From NCBI GenBank assembly GCA_900554415.1, contig USGU01000012.1, positions 8,424 to 72,423 of the forward strand: a stretch of 64,000 bases of DNA, in the 5' to 3' direction. The position numbers and the translations under genes are program-made. Positions 26,204-35,733 of this stretch are shown here, one piece after another (the stretch's first letter is position 1; every line of letters begins with the position of its first letter). This DNA comes from an uncultured Lachnospiraceae bacterium (GTDB taxonomy: Bacteria > Bacillota > Clostridia > Lachnospirales > Lachnospiraceae). Below the pieces are notes generated by a model, which was not told the origin of the DNA, did no database searches, and saw only the letters and a list, made by a program, of their open reading frames with translations.

Positions 26204-28444
26204 TTATTTCCGCATTTTTGTTCCTATGCCATCCCGTTTTGCAAGCTTTAACCGGTTCAGCGTGATTTCTTTCTCATGGAACATCACCTTCTGCTCTGTT
26301 CCTTCTTCAAACAGGTGGACTTCTTCGATGAGATCATCCTTCTGAAGCTTCATTCCGCGCACACCGACTGCCCCTTTTTTCTTTTCTGGAACATCCTCTG
26401 CTGAAATACGCAGTAAATATTCGCGTTCTGTCATAAATACAATATTCTGGTTAGGAGTCAGGATACGGATTGCTGCAATCTTATCACCTTCCTGCAGTTT
26501 GGATGCCACAATCGTACGTTTTCCAGCCTGAAATTCAGAACCGTCTACTACTTTTATCATGCCCTGTTTTGTTACAAATAAGAATTTTCCAAAATAGAGC
26601 TGACGTTCATCACAAAGATAAATGATTTCTTCCTTGGTGCTGTCATAATTGGTTACGTTGTCAATCGGCTGCCCCTTGTCACGGAACTTACCGTATGGAA
26701 TATCCTGCACTTTCGCCTGATGCATGTTTCCATCTGCCGTGAAAATACAGATTTTTCCGGTATTCATGCAGGACAGGGTGTATTTGTTTTCCTTATCTGC
26801 CGCTTCCCTGTTACGCTCGTAAACCGACATATCTACCGTTTTGGCATATCCAAAACGGTCCATGAGCAGCATGACTTCCTGTTCTTCTATCTTCTTTTCT
26901 TCAAAGACAGCTTCCTCTGCATTTTCTATCTGGGTACGGCGTTTGATACCGTATTCTTTCTTAAAGGCATCCAGTTCCGATGTAATGACATTTGCCATAG
27001 AATCATAGTTATCCAATATATCTTCGTAACGGAGAATATTGGCAACGGTCTGTTCATGTTCTTTCATTAAAGCTTCGATTTCCAGACCAATCAGCTTATA
27101 TAAACGCATTTCCAGAATTGCAGTTGCCTGTCTCTCTGTAAAACGCAGCATAGCTGCCATTTTCTTGGAAATATTGGATTTAAAGGTAATGTTTTCCGTG
27201 CTCCCCTGAGTCAGACAAGCCCTGGCATCTTTTACTGAGCGGCTTCCACGCAGGATTTCGATGATTAAGTCGATGACATCACACGCCTTGATCAGACCTT
27301 CCTGCACTTCTCTCTTTTCCCGTTCTTTTTGAAGCAGGGTTTTGTATTTCCTTGTTGCAAGCTCAAACTGGAAATCTACGTGATATTCAATTATCTTCTT
27401 CAGATTCAGAATTTCCGGCCGTCCATCCGCTACTGCCAGCATATTGACACCAAAGGTATCTTCCAGCTTGGTTTTCTTGTAAAGCATGTTGATCAGATTG
27501 TCTACATCGGTATCTTTCTTTACTTCGATCACAATGCGGATTCCTTCTTTTGAGGACTGATTGGAAATATCTACGATATCACTGGTCTTTTTTGTCTCCA
27601 CCAGACTGCATACATCATTTAGAAATTTTCCGATGCCGGCTCCGATCATGGTATATGGGATCTCCGAAATGATAATTTTCTTTCGTCCGCCTTTTTGTTC
27701 TTCTACTTCTACCTTGCCACGGATCTTGATTTTTCCGGTTCCGTTTTCATAAATATTAAGCAGTTCATCCTGATTAACCACAATACCGCCAGTCGGGAAA
27801 TCCGGTCCTTTGATGTATTTCATTAACTGTTTGGTGGTAATGTCATTATTCTTCATGTAGGCTTTGACTGCATCTACCAGTTCGCCCAGGTTATGTGTAG
27901 GAATACTGGTTGCCATGCCGACAGCAATTCCCTCTGCCCCGTTCAGCAGCAGATTCGGCACTCTTACCGGGAGTACCTTCGGCTCTTTTTCTGTCTCATC
28001 GAAGTTGGGAACAAAGTCTACGATATCCTTGTCCATATCTGCCAGAAAGGCTTCCTGGGTAATCCTGGCAAGGCGGGCTTCCGTGTATCGCATAGCTGCC
28101 GCCCCATCCCCTTCAATGGAACCGAAGTTTCCATGTCCGTCTACAAGAACCATTCCCTTTTTGAAATCCTGCGCCATCACCACAAGGGCATCATAAATGG
28201 AACTGTCTCCATGAGGATGGTATTTACCCATGGTATCCCCTACAATACGGGCACATTTTCGGTACGGACGGTCATAGCGGATTCCAAGCTCATGCATATC
28301 ATATAACGTTCTTCTCTGTACCGGCTTTAAGCCGTCTCTTACATCTGGAATAGCACGGGAGATAATAACACTCATGGCATAATCAATATAAGATTTTTTC
28401 ATTAATTCCGAATACTCGGTCCGGATAATCTGTGATTCTTCCAT
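26204..28444 (-). CDS. parC: Type IIA topoisomerase subunit A (ParC/GyrA family)
   Basis: The DNA-cleaving subunit of topoisomerase IV or gyrase. The 746 residues show the quinolone-resistance region [14 protein letters not shown] with Ser81 and Asp85, the usual sensitive residues, and the active-site Tyr120 in MRYTEARLA. The C-terminal beta-propeller lacks the GyrA box (QRRGGKG); the matching loop reads [10 protein letters not shown]. That favours topoisomerase IV over gyrase. The gene follows parE by 12 bases. A second pair elsewhere in the genome would be expected. Confidence 0.88.
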   Translation of the reverse strand: MEESQIIRTEYSELMKKSYIDYAMSVIISRAIPDVRDGLKPVQRRTLYDMHELGIRYDRPYRKCARIVGDTMGKYHPHGDSSIYDALVVMAQDFKKGMVLVDGHGNFGSIEGDGAAAMRYTEARLARITQEAFLADMDKDIVDFVPNFDETEKEPKVLPVRVPNLLLNGAEGIAVGMATSIPTHNLGELVDAVKAYMKNNDITTKQLMKYIKGPDFPTGGIVVNQDELLNIYENGTGKIKIRGKVEVEEQKGGRKKIIISEIPYTMIGAGIGKFLNDVCSLVETKKTSDIVDISNQSSKEGIRIVIEVKKDTDVDNLINMLYKKTKLEDTFGVNMLAVADGRPEILNLKKIIEYHVDFQFELATRKYKTLLQKEREKREVQEGLIKACDVIDLIIEILRGSRSVKDARACLTQGSTENITFKSNISKKMAAMLRFTERQATAILEMRLYKLIGLEIEALMKEHEQTVANILRYEDILDNYDSMANVITSELDAFKKEYGIKRRTQIENAEEAVFEEKKIEEQEVMLLMDRFGYAKTVDMSVYERNREAADKENKYTLSCMNTGKICIFTADGNMHQAKVQDIPYGKFRDKGQPIDNVTNYDSTKEEIIYLCDERQLYFGKFLFVTKQGMIKVVDGSEFQAGKRTIVASKLQEGDKIAAIRILTPNQNIVFMTEREYLLRISAEDVPEKKKGAVGVRGMKLQKDDLIEEVHLFEEGTEQKVMFHEKEITLNRLKLAKRDGIGTKMRK

Positions 28445-28456
28445 CTTTGCTTCCTC

Positions 28457-30379
28457 CTATACATCCAGTTCCGCTTCTGTGGCGTTTTCATAAATAAATG
28501 CACGGCGCGGCGGTACTTCTGTTCCCATAAGCATTTCGGTTACGCTGGATGCCATACGGGCGTCTTCTATTTCAATCCGTTTTAATTTCCGTGTCTCTGG
28601 ATTTAACGTTGTCTCCCAGAGCTGCTGTGCATCCATTTCTCCAAGACCTTTGTATCTCTGTAAGGTAAATGCACCATCATGGGTCTTACGATAGATTTCC
28701 AGTGCTTTATCGTCATACAGATATTCTTCTTCCCCTTTTTTCGGCATAGCCTTATAAAGAGGCGGCATAGCCACATAGACATGTCCCTCAAAAATCAGTT
28801 CTGGCATGAAACGGTAGAACAAAGTCAGCAGCAAGGTGGAAATATGTGCACCGTCCACGTCGGCATCTGCCATAATGATAATCTTGTCATAACGGAGCTT
28901 TGTAATATCAAAATCATTGCCATACCCTTCGGAAAATCCGCAGCCAAACGCATTGATCATGGTCTTAATCTCTGCATTTGCCAGTACCTTGTCAATACTT
29001 GCCTTCTCTACGTTCAGGATTTTACCACGAATCGGAAGAATGGCCTGATACATACGGTCACGGGCAGTCTTTGCAGATCCACCTGCCGAATCTCCCTCCA
29101 CGATAAAGATTTCACACTTTGCCGCATCCCTGCTTTCGCAGTTTGCCAGCTTTCCATTACTGTCGAAAGAATATTTCTGCTTTGTCAGCAGATTGGTTTT
29201 GGCACGTTCCTCTGTCTTTCGTATTTTTGCTGCCTTTTCCGCGCAGGATAATACCTTTTTCAAGGTTTCCAGATTACGGTCGAAGAAACGGGTAACTTCA
29301 TCGCTTGTCACTTTTCCGGTTGCTTTTGCCGCATCCTGATTGTCCAGTTTGGTCTTGGTCTGCCCTTCGAATCGCGGATCCGGGTGCTTAATGGATACAA
29401 TAGCGGTCATTCCATTACGCACATCTGCTCCGGTGAAATTCGCATCCTTTTCCTTTAAAATACCAAGCTCCCTTGCATACTGATTCATCAGCGTGGTAAA
29501 GGTGGTCTTAAATCCGGTCAGATGGGTTCCGCCCTCTGCATTGTAAATATTATTACAGAATCCTAGTACATTCTCGTGGAACTCATTCACATACTGAAAA
29601 GCAACCTCCACTTCAATTCCGTCTGCCTCTCCTTTAAAAAATACCGGCTCATGAATGGTTTCCTTGCTGTGGTTCAATTCTTTAATAAATCCAAGGATTC
29701 CATCCGGTTCATGGTATGTGATCTGTTCTTCCGGACTTTTTCGTTTATCGGTAAAAATAATAGTCAGTTTCGGGTTTAAGTAAGCAGTCTCATGGAGACG
29801 GCTCTTTATCTCGTCTTCCCGGAATCTGGTCTTCTCAAAAATCGTCGGGTCCGGCAGAAAATTCACTTTCGTTCCAGTTTTTTTCGTCTTTCCAATCACT
29901 GGAAGAAGTCCATCTACCAGTTCAATGACCGGTTTTCCCTGTTCGTAACGGTCATGATGAATGGCTCCATCCCTGCTGATCTGTACATCCATATAAGTAG
30001 AAAGTGCATTTACTACCGAAGAACCTACTCCGTGCAGACCACCACTGGTCTTATATGCAGAATCATCGAACTTACCACCTGCATGAAGCGTGGTATACAC
30101 AATCCGCGCTGCAGATATTCCCTTTGCATGTCTGCCAACCGGAACACCTCGTCCGTTATCCTCCACCGTAGCGGACCCGTCTTTTTCTAGTGTCACCTGA
30201 ATGAGATCGCAGGCTCCTGCCAGATGTTCATCAACTGCGTTGTCTACAATTTCGTATACGAGATGATTCAGTCCTTTTGTACTGACACTTCCGATATACA
30301 TTCCGGGACGTTTCCGCACCGCTTCCAGACCTTCCAGTATGGAAATACTGTCTGCATCATATGTAGATTGCTTTGCCAT
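28457..30379 (-). CDS. parE: Type IIA topoisomerase subunit B (ParE/GyrB family)
   Basis: The ATPase subunit partnering the subunit A gene downstream. The 640 residues carry the GHKL motifs EIVDNAVDEHLAG, DNGRGVP and GGLHGVGSSVVNALS. The TOPRIM motifs are EGDSAGGSAKTARDR and DADVDGAHI, and the sequence ends with RRAFIYENA. ParE and GyrB cannot be told apart with certainty here; the missing GyrA box in the partner suggests ParE. A good sigma A promoter and an SOS-box match lie upstream. Confidence 0.9.
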   Translation of the reverse strand: MAKQSTYDADSISILEGLEAVRKRPGMYIGSVSTKGLNHLVYEIVDNAVDEHLAGACDLIQVTLEKDGSATVEDNGRGVPVGRHAKGISAARIVYTTLHAGGKFDDSAYKTSGGLHGVGSSVVNALSTYMDVQISRDGAIHHDRYEQGKPVIELVDGLLPVIGKTKKTGTKVNFLPDPTIFEKTRFREDEIKSRLHETAYLNPKLTIIFTDKRKSPEEQITYHEPDGILGFIKELNHSKETIHEPVFFKGEADGIEVEVAFQYVNEFHENVLGFCNNIYNAEGGTHLTGFKTTFTTLMNQYARELGILKEKDANFTGADVRNGMTAIVSIKHPDPRFEGQTKTKLDNQDAAKATGKVTSDEVTRFFDRNLETLKKVLSCAEKAAKIRKTEERAKTNLLTKQKYSFDSNGKLANCESRDAAKCEIFIVEGDSAGGSAKTARDRMYQAILPIRGKILNVEKASIDKVLANAEIKTMINAFGCGFSEGYGNDFDITKLRYDKIIIMADADVDGAHISTLLLTLFYRFMPELIFEGHVYVAMPPLYKAMPKKGEEEYLYDDKALEIYRKTHDGAFTLQRYKGLGEMDAQQLWETTLNPETRKLKRIEIEDARMASSVTEMLMGTEVPPRRAFIYENATEAELDV

Positions 30380-30413
30380 ATTCTTTCTACCTCTTTCGCC
30401 TATTATCTACTGA

Positions 30414-30442
30414 ATTTTAGCTTAATTTCCTTTTATTGTCAA
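30414..30442 (-). promoter_or_regulatory. parE promoter
   Basis: Minus strand TTGACA (30437-30442), 17-base spacer, TAAAAT (30414-30419). Near-consensus sigma A promoter 35 bases before the parE start. Confidence 0.85.
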
Positions 30443-30461
30443 TAGTTACCACCAGAAGATT

Positions 30462-30475
30462 CGAACATATGTTTT
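30462..30475. promoter_or_regulatory. LexA (SOS) box candidate upstream of parE
   Basis: The plus strand reads CGAACATATGTTTT. It matches 13 of 14 positions of the Gram-positive CGAACRNRYGTTYC box and fits the clostridial GAACNNNNGTTT form exactly. It lies 20 bases upstream of the parE -35 box and three bases beyond the spoIIP stop. Confidence 0.55.
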
Positions 30476-30477
30476 TT

Positions 30478-31659
30478 CTATTCTGTTTTTTTGATCAATA
30501 CATCATTTAAGATATCTGCCAGTGGTTCCATTGCATTTTTCATCTCCTCCACCGTATTTGTCTGGGCGCCCGCCTCGATCAACAGCATTTTCGGTGCCAG
30601 GTCCATGTTGTATTTATAACCTTTTAAATAATTCCGTCTGGTAAATCCAGGATATTTCTTTTCCGCGTCAATTTTCATCTGCAAGGAAAATGCCAGATTA
30701 TCCTGAATGTAAGGATTTAACATAGCGGACAAATCTCCATTGGTACGTGTCCTGCATAACCCGTTAAAAAACATAATCTGTGCGGTAGGTTTCCCGTTTA
30801 TCTCTGTAGCCAGATGGGTGGTTTCTTTCACGCCATCCCTATGTAAATCAATGACAACCTCAATACTTGGATTTTCGTTCAAAATCTGCCGTATATTCGG
30901 CTGTGCCTGCTCATAGGCCTCGCTTCTGTCTAGTTTTCCATTGATCAAATCGTAAACTCCTTCATGGTGTAAGGTGGAAATGCCATATTTTTCGTTTAAT
31001 ATATCGGTTAAATACCTTCCGATTCCCACGATACTGGTCTCGACTGTGCCATCGGAATCCGCAAAGCTTTCCTGCGAATGGGTATGGAAAATCAGAATTT
31101 TCGGTCCGTCCGACGCTATGTCAATGGTAAGATCTTCGGTCAGCATCTGCTCTGCGTTCAAATCCCCTTCTTCTAAATAGGTCACACTGTCTACCGTATA
31201 GAAATTACTTACCAGATAATCAAAATCTTTCAGTTTGTCGAGTGAAAGATTCTCATTTTCAACTGTCGTCTGTACCGTCTCAGCACTGGTGTCCTGACCA
31301 ATGAGATTACCATCGCTGTCAACTGCGGTTTCATCTGCCGCCTCCTGCCTGAGCAATAACTCATAAGTTTCTTCATCTTCCGACGCATTTTCTTCCTTTT
31401 GCATTTGTACCACATAGTTTCCCAGAGGAACCATATTCATAACTTGTCTTGCAAGATATGCCTGTAAATCCACCTGCTGATTCTTCTGGGAAAATGTGAT
31501 ATTTGGAAAATACCAGTTTTCCGCTGCATCTTGTGCCTGTTGGAAGGAAATAAATTTTCCTGCCGCCTGCAGCGTGATTCCATTATTTTTCAATAAATAT
31601 ACACCGATGGCGCAGACAAATCCGGTTGTTATCAGCCACTTTTTTTGCCATTTATTCAT
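30478..31659 (-). CDS. spoIIP: Stage II sporulation protein P
   Basis: SpoIIP is a membrane-anchored amidase/endopeptidase that thins septal peptidoglycan during forespore engulfment. The 393-residue protein has an N-terminal membrane helix (WLITTGFVCAIGVYLL). An acidic, low-complexity stretch (about 85-150) follows, then the catalytic domain with LIFHTHSQESF, VIDLHRDG and the late LLIEAGAQTNT carrying metal-binding histidines and the glutamate. It lies downstream of gpr, its common partner. Confidence 0.93.
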   Translation of the reverse strand: MNKWQKKWLITTGFVCAIGVYLLKNNGITLQAAGKFISFQQAQDAAENWYFPNITFSQKNQQVDLQAYLARQVMNMVPLGNYVVQMQKEENASEDEETYELLLRQEAADETAVDSDGNLIGQDTSAETVQTTVENENLSLDKLKDFDYLVSNFYTVDSVTYLEEGDLNAEQMLTEDLTIDIASDGPKILIFHTHSQESFADSDGTVETSIVGIGRYLTDILNEKYGISTLHHEGVYDLINGKLDRSEAYEQAQPNIRQILNENPSIEVVIDLHRDGVKETTHLATEINGKPTAQIMFFNGLCRTRTNGDLSAMLNPYIQDNLAFSLQMKIDAEKKYPGFTRRNYLKGYKYNMDLAPKMLLIEAGAQTNTVEEMKNAMEPLADILNDVLIKKTE

Positions 31660-31732
31660 TTTTTCCTCTTTACCTGCTCATAATATTGTGTGCACTCACA
31701 CTTCCTATTTTCCAGTTTATTCCATTCATGAA

Positions 31733-32695
31733 TCATTCATGTATTTTTCCGGCAAAGAGTCTGTTGAGTCCTTCGGAAATGGTATAGCTGATTCGTTTTA
31801 CCGTTTCGTCAATATCCTTTGGTGTTACGAAAAATCCATTCAGGCAGGGATGAATCAAATCTTTAATCAGCTCATATTTTTCCTGCATACTGTATCCCTG
31901 CATGACAACACCTACACCGCGCAGCCGCTCAGAATGTTCCAGTTCCTGCAGAAAATTTTCCATTGCATCATTTACAATGGTAGCCGCATCAATCACGGTT
32001 GGAACACCAAGGGCAATGACCGGAACACCAAGTGTTTCTCTGGAAATGGTATTTCTGTGATTTCCAACCCCTGAGCCCGGATGGATTCCGGTATCTGCAA
32101 TCTGGATGGTCCGGTTTAACCGTTTGGCACTTCGCGCGGCCAGAGCATCGATTACAATCACGATATCCGGCTTCGTCTCTGAGACGACACCTCGTATAAT
32201 TTCCAGAGATTCCATTCCCGTCTGTCCCATCACACCGGGAACAATGGCACTGACACATTCCGAATCCTCCATGGCATACTTTCCATATTCTAAAATAATA
32301 TGACGGGTCACCATCAGATTATCCACTACGTAAGGTCCCAATGCATCCGGAGTCACCTGACGGTTTCCAAGTCCCACAACAAGGATATTCTGTGGGCATA
32401 CATTGTCCGGAATCATCTGCTGAAGGAATTCTGCAATTTCATCAGATATTTCACTGTGAAATTCTTCGTCATCTATTGCCATGGCAGGTGCTTCAATAGT
32501 AATATAAGTCCCAACCGGCTTTCCCATGGTCCTGGCACCGTTTTCTGTTTCTATTTTCACCGTGGTAATCCGGATTTCTTTTTCTTCATCATAAGTTTCC
32601 TTGACAATCACGCCGGAGATTTCTACGTGGTCTGTATCGAATCGTTCCTTCTGCTCCAAGGCTAAATCTGTACGAATATTGTATTTCTCAACCAT
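31733..32695 (-). CDS. gpr: Germination protease GPR
   Basis: GPR degrades small acid-soluble spore proteins at germination; it is made as a zymogen in the forespore and self-processed. The product is about 320 residues beginning MVEKYNIRTDLALEQKE, which carries the propeptide. Conserved segments LVVGLGNRQVTPDALGP, DIVIVIDALAARS and GVPVIALGVPTVIDAATIV are present. I use the ATG at 32695 with GGGGAG upstream; the open frame extends 25 codons further without a ribosome site. It is divergent from rpsT. The 173-base gap between them holds the rpsT promoter and leader. Confidence 0.95.
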   Translation of the reverse strand: MVEKYNIRTDLALEQKERFDTDHVEISGVIVKETYDEEKEIRITTVKIETENGARTMGKPVGTYITIEAPAMAIDDEEFHSEISDEIAEFLQQMIPDNVCPQNILVVGLGNRQVTPDALGPYVVDNLMVTRHIILEYGKYAMEDSECVSAIVPGVMGQTGMESLEIIRGVVSETKPDIVIVIDALAARSAKRLNRTIQIADTGIHPGSGVGNHRNTISRETLGVPVIALGVPTVIDAATIVNDAMENFLQELEHSERLRGVGVVMQGYSMQEKYELIKDLIHPCLNGFFVTPKDIDETVKRISYTISEGLNRLFAGKIHE

Positions 32696-32763
32696 AATTT
32701 CTCCCCATTTATTTTGTTGACATTTTATAGCCTTATTTTTCTCAAAAAAACACAAAATATTTA

Positions 32764-32792
32764 TTGACAAGATGTATTTCTTAGAATAAAAT
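32764..32792 (+). promoter_or_regulatory. rpsT promoter
   Basis: TTGACA (32764-32769), 17-base spacer, TAAAAT (32787-32792). Strong sigma A promoter with a leader of about 70 bases. Confidence 0.88.
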
Positions 32793-32804
32793 ATATGAGT
32801 ATGT

Positions 32805-32845
32805 ACGTCAGGGGTTCCGTGTCACGTTCTGACGAACACCACGAG
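32805..32845 (+). ncRNA. Candidate S20 leader hairpin
   Basis: The rpsT leader can fold as GGGGTTC/GAACACC around GTCA/TGAC, or alternatively as CGTCAG/CTGACG. It lies directly upstream of the ribosome site TTGGAGG. Ribosomal protein genes often carry such autoregulatory leaders. No known class was confirmed. Confidence 0.4.
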
Positions 32846-32868
32846 AAAAAATTTGGAGGTATGGAATA

Positions 32869-33132
32869 ATGGCTAATATTAAATCTGCTAAGAAAAGAAT
32901 TTTAGTAATTGAAACAAAGACAGCTAGAAATAAAGCAATCAAATCTAAGGTTAAAACTTATGTAAAGAAAGTGGAAACAGCTGTTGCACGTAAAGATGCT
33001 GAAGCTGCAAAGGCTGCTTTAAAAGAAGCAATCTCTGTAATCAACAAAGCTGGAAGCAAGGGTGTATACCACAAGAATACTTGCGCTAGAAAGATCTCTC
33101 GTTTAACAAAAGCTGTTAACGAACTTGCTTAA
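32869..33132 (+). CDS. rpsT: 30S ribosomal protein S20
   Basis: S20 binds 16S rRNA near helix 44. The 87-residue protein starts MANIKSAKKRI and is rich in lysine and alanine. It has the family features RNKAIKSKVKTYVKKVE (about 21-37) and the C-terminal KGVYHKNTCARKISRLTKAV. It is a single-gene transcript with its own promoter, leader and terminator, divergent from gpr as in many Firmicutes. Confidence 0.98.
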   Translation: MANIKSAKKRILVIETKTARNKAIKSKVKTYVKKVETAVARKDAEAAKAALKEAISVINKAGSKGVYHKNTCARKISRLTKAVNELA

Positions 33133-33168
33133 TCTTTAAGCTGAATTATTTATATATGCATATATAAA

Positions 33169-33201
33169 GAGGCAACCATACCGTCAGTGGTTGCCTTTTT
33201 T
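33169..33201 (+). terminator. rpsT terminator
   Basis: GGCAACCA (33171-33178), a nine-base loop, TGGTTGCC (33188-33195), then TTTTTT. A 16-base palindrome of alternating T/A with a central GC lies just upstream at about 33151-33166. Confidence 0.92.
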
Positions 33202-33213
33202 GTATTTCTATTT

Positions 33214-33855
33214 CTACAGTTTCGAATATCCAAAGCTGTTTACGATAGCTTCTATCCGCTTTCTTTCTTTACACATTGGGCAGGCTTCCGGTGGATATGC
33301 ACGATAATCCGGCAAATCTGCACTGGTAAAGATAGTATTGATTTCCATACCGTTTATCTTATTAATGGAACTGAAGATAGAGCAAATTCCGCAGACAGTT
33401 CCACCATAATACAGTACCGTATCAATTGCTTTTTTAACAGATTTTCCCGTTGTAATCGATGCTGCCAATAACAAAACCTGTTGATTGCGAATCATTCTCT
33501 GCTTATTATCCCGGAAAATCATCTGACCACTGGAAAGATATTCCGGTGTAACAATCGAAATATTATTTCCCTTGCTCAGGGAAAGCATGTTCATATCCGA
33601 GAGTTGTTCTGCCATGAAAGTTCCAATGGATCCGGTATCCTCCAGACATACAATGGTATCAACGGAAGTGGCGGTTACATAGAAACTTGCAAGCACTTTC
33701 GCAGTTTCACGGGCATTGTTATGCCTTACTTTGACAGTTGACATATCAATATATGTATTAATATGGGAGTTACTTGTAGCAAAATGTCCTTTTAAAATCT
33801 TAATTCTCGCTTTCGGGTTCTTCTTGGAACGCAAATCTTCTAATCTGTCATCCAT
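33214..33855 (-). CDS. Phosphoribosyltransferase-like protein with altered PRPP motif
   Basis: The product is about 213 residues and resembles the orotate phosphoribosyltransferase fold. The PRPP-loop position reads VLLLAASITTGKS (about 127-139). The usual loop has two acidic residues (as in VLVVDDVITTGGS), and both are replaced here by Ala-Ala/Ser. It also has two CxxC pairs, CGIC (about 151) and CPMC near the C-terminus, that could bind a metal. The ATG at 33855 has AGGAGG upstream; the frame opens 19 codons earlier. True enzyme activity is uncertain; an RNA or nucleotide-binding regulator is an alternative. No pyrimidine genes are nearby. Confidence 0.65.
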   Translation of the reverse strand: MDDRLEDLRSKKNPKARIKILKGHFATSNSHINTYIDMSTVKVRHNNARETAKVLASFYVTATSVDTIVCLEDTGSIGTFMAEQLSDMNMLSLSKGNNISIVTPEYLSSGQMIFRDNKQRMIRNQQVLLLAASITTGKSVKKAIDTVLYYGGTVCGICSIFSSINKINGMEINTIFTSADLPDYRAYPPEACPMCKERKRIEAIVNSFGYSKL

Positions 33856-33969
33856 AGCAATCCTCCTCAAATATTCTTTTATTACACGCACAAACCAATC
33901 CGCAGGCATCACTGTTTTGAAACTTTGCCCCTGCCATCTTGTTTATTATTATAACATAGGCAGTTAAAA

Positions 33970-34002
33970 AAATGAACCAGTACTGTTCATACCGGTTCAT
34001 TT
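33970..34002 (-). terminator. ilvC terminator
   Basis: ATGAACC (33972-33978) pairs with GGTTCAT (33994-34000). Runs of T flank both sides, so it is potentially bidirectional; on the minus strand it follows ilvC by about 40 bases. Confidence 0.8.
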
Positions 34003-34042
34003 TTTTCGTACGTTTTATTTACATGTAAATCATTTTTAAGGA

Positions 34043-35089
<1,047 letters not shown>

Positions 35090-35098
35090 CTATTCGAG

Positions 35099-35635
35099 TT
35101 AAAGGCTTTCTGCCCCTAGCTTTCTGTTTTTCTCTGTTCCAACATACACCACGTCGTCCACACCTCTGGTAAGACCGGTAAGTCCCGTTCTTGCAAGTTC
35201 CAGAATCTCGTATCCGTCAAGCAGTGATAAGAATGCTTCCAGTTTGGATTCGGTACCTGTAAGTTCGATGATCAGACAATCTTTCTCCACATTGACAACT
35301 TTAGCACGGAAGATATCTGCTACCGATACAACTTCCGCTCTTTCCGATGCACCTACGCGAAGCTTAATCATCATCAACTCTCTGAATACAGAATTGCCAT
35401 CGTTCAGGAACTTGATGTCAATGACATCTTCCATCTTGCGGACCTGCTTTTCAATCTGTTCCAGAATCTGTTCATCTCCGCTTGCCACGATTGTGATACG
35501 CGTGTATCTTGTGTCTGCTGTCGTTCCTGCCGTAATACTCTCGATATTATAACCGCGACGGCTGAATAATCCTGACATTCTGCTGAGCAGACCCGGATTA
35601 TTATGTACTAAAATAGAATATGCCTGTTTTCTCAT
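35099..35635 (-). CDS. ilvN: Acetolactate synthase small (regulatory) subunit
   Basis: IlvN (IlvH type) binds valine and controls the catalytic subunit IlvB. The product is about 178 residues with an N-terminal ACT domain (SILVHNNPGLLSRMSGLFSRRGYNI, split over about 5-30) and a C-terminal domain ending near VDDVVYVG. The ATG at 35635 has GGAGG eight bases upstream. The catalytic subunit gene is not adjacent. The transcript has a hairpin at its 5' end. Confidence 0.95.
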   Translation of the reverse strand: MRKQAYSILVHNNPGLLSRMSGLFSRRGYNIESITAGTTADTRYTRITIVASGDEQILEQIEKQVRKMEDVIDIKFLNDGNSVFRELMMIKLRVGASERAEVVSVADIFRAKVVNVEKDCLIIELTGTESKLEAFLSLLDGYEILELARTGLTGLTRGVDDVVYVGTEKNRKLGAESL

Positions 35636-35648
35636 ACGTTTAACCTCC

Positions 35649-35705
35649 AAAAACAGAGCGCGTTCTGTTTTTTATTATTTTAGCAACAGGACACGCATTT
35701 GTCAA
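35649..35705 (-). promoter_or_regulatory. ilvN promoter and 5'-terminal hairpin
   Basis: Minus strand TTGACA (35700-35705), 17-base spacer, TAAAAT (35677-35682). The predicted start near 35670 places a hairpin, AAAAACAGA/TCTGTTTTT (35649-35672), at the very 5' end, touching the GGAGG ribosome site. Confidence 0.75.
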
Positions 35706-35733
35706 GTAACTATTTTGACGAAATATTATCTTT

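Noticed and set aside
26204..30379. Gyrase (GyrA/GyrB) assignment
   Set aside because: The A subunit lacks the GyrA box in its C-terminal domain; topoisomerase IV is preferred, though not proven.
33151..33166. 16-base alternating palindrome after rpsT
   Set aside because: Simple AT-rich sequence next to a clear terminator; no separate role supported.
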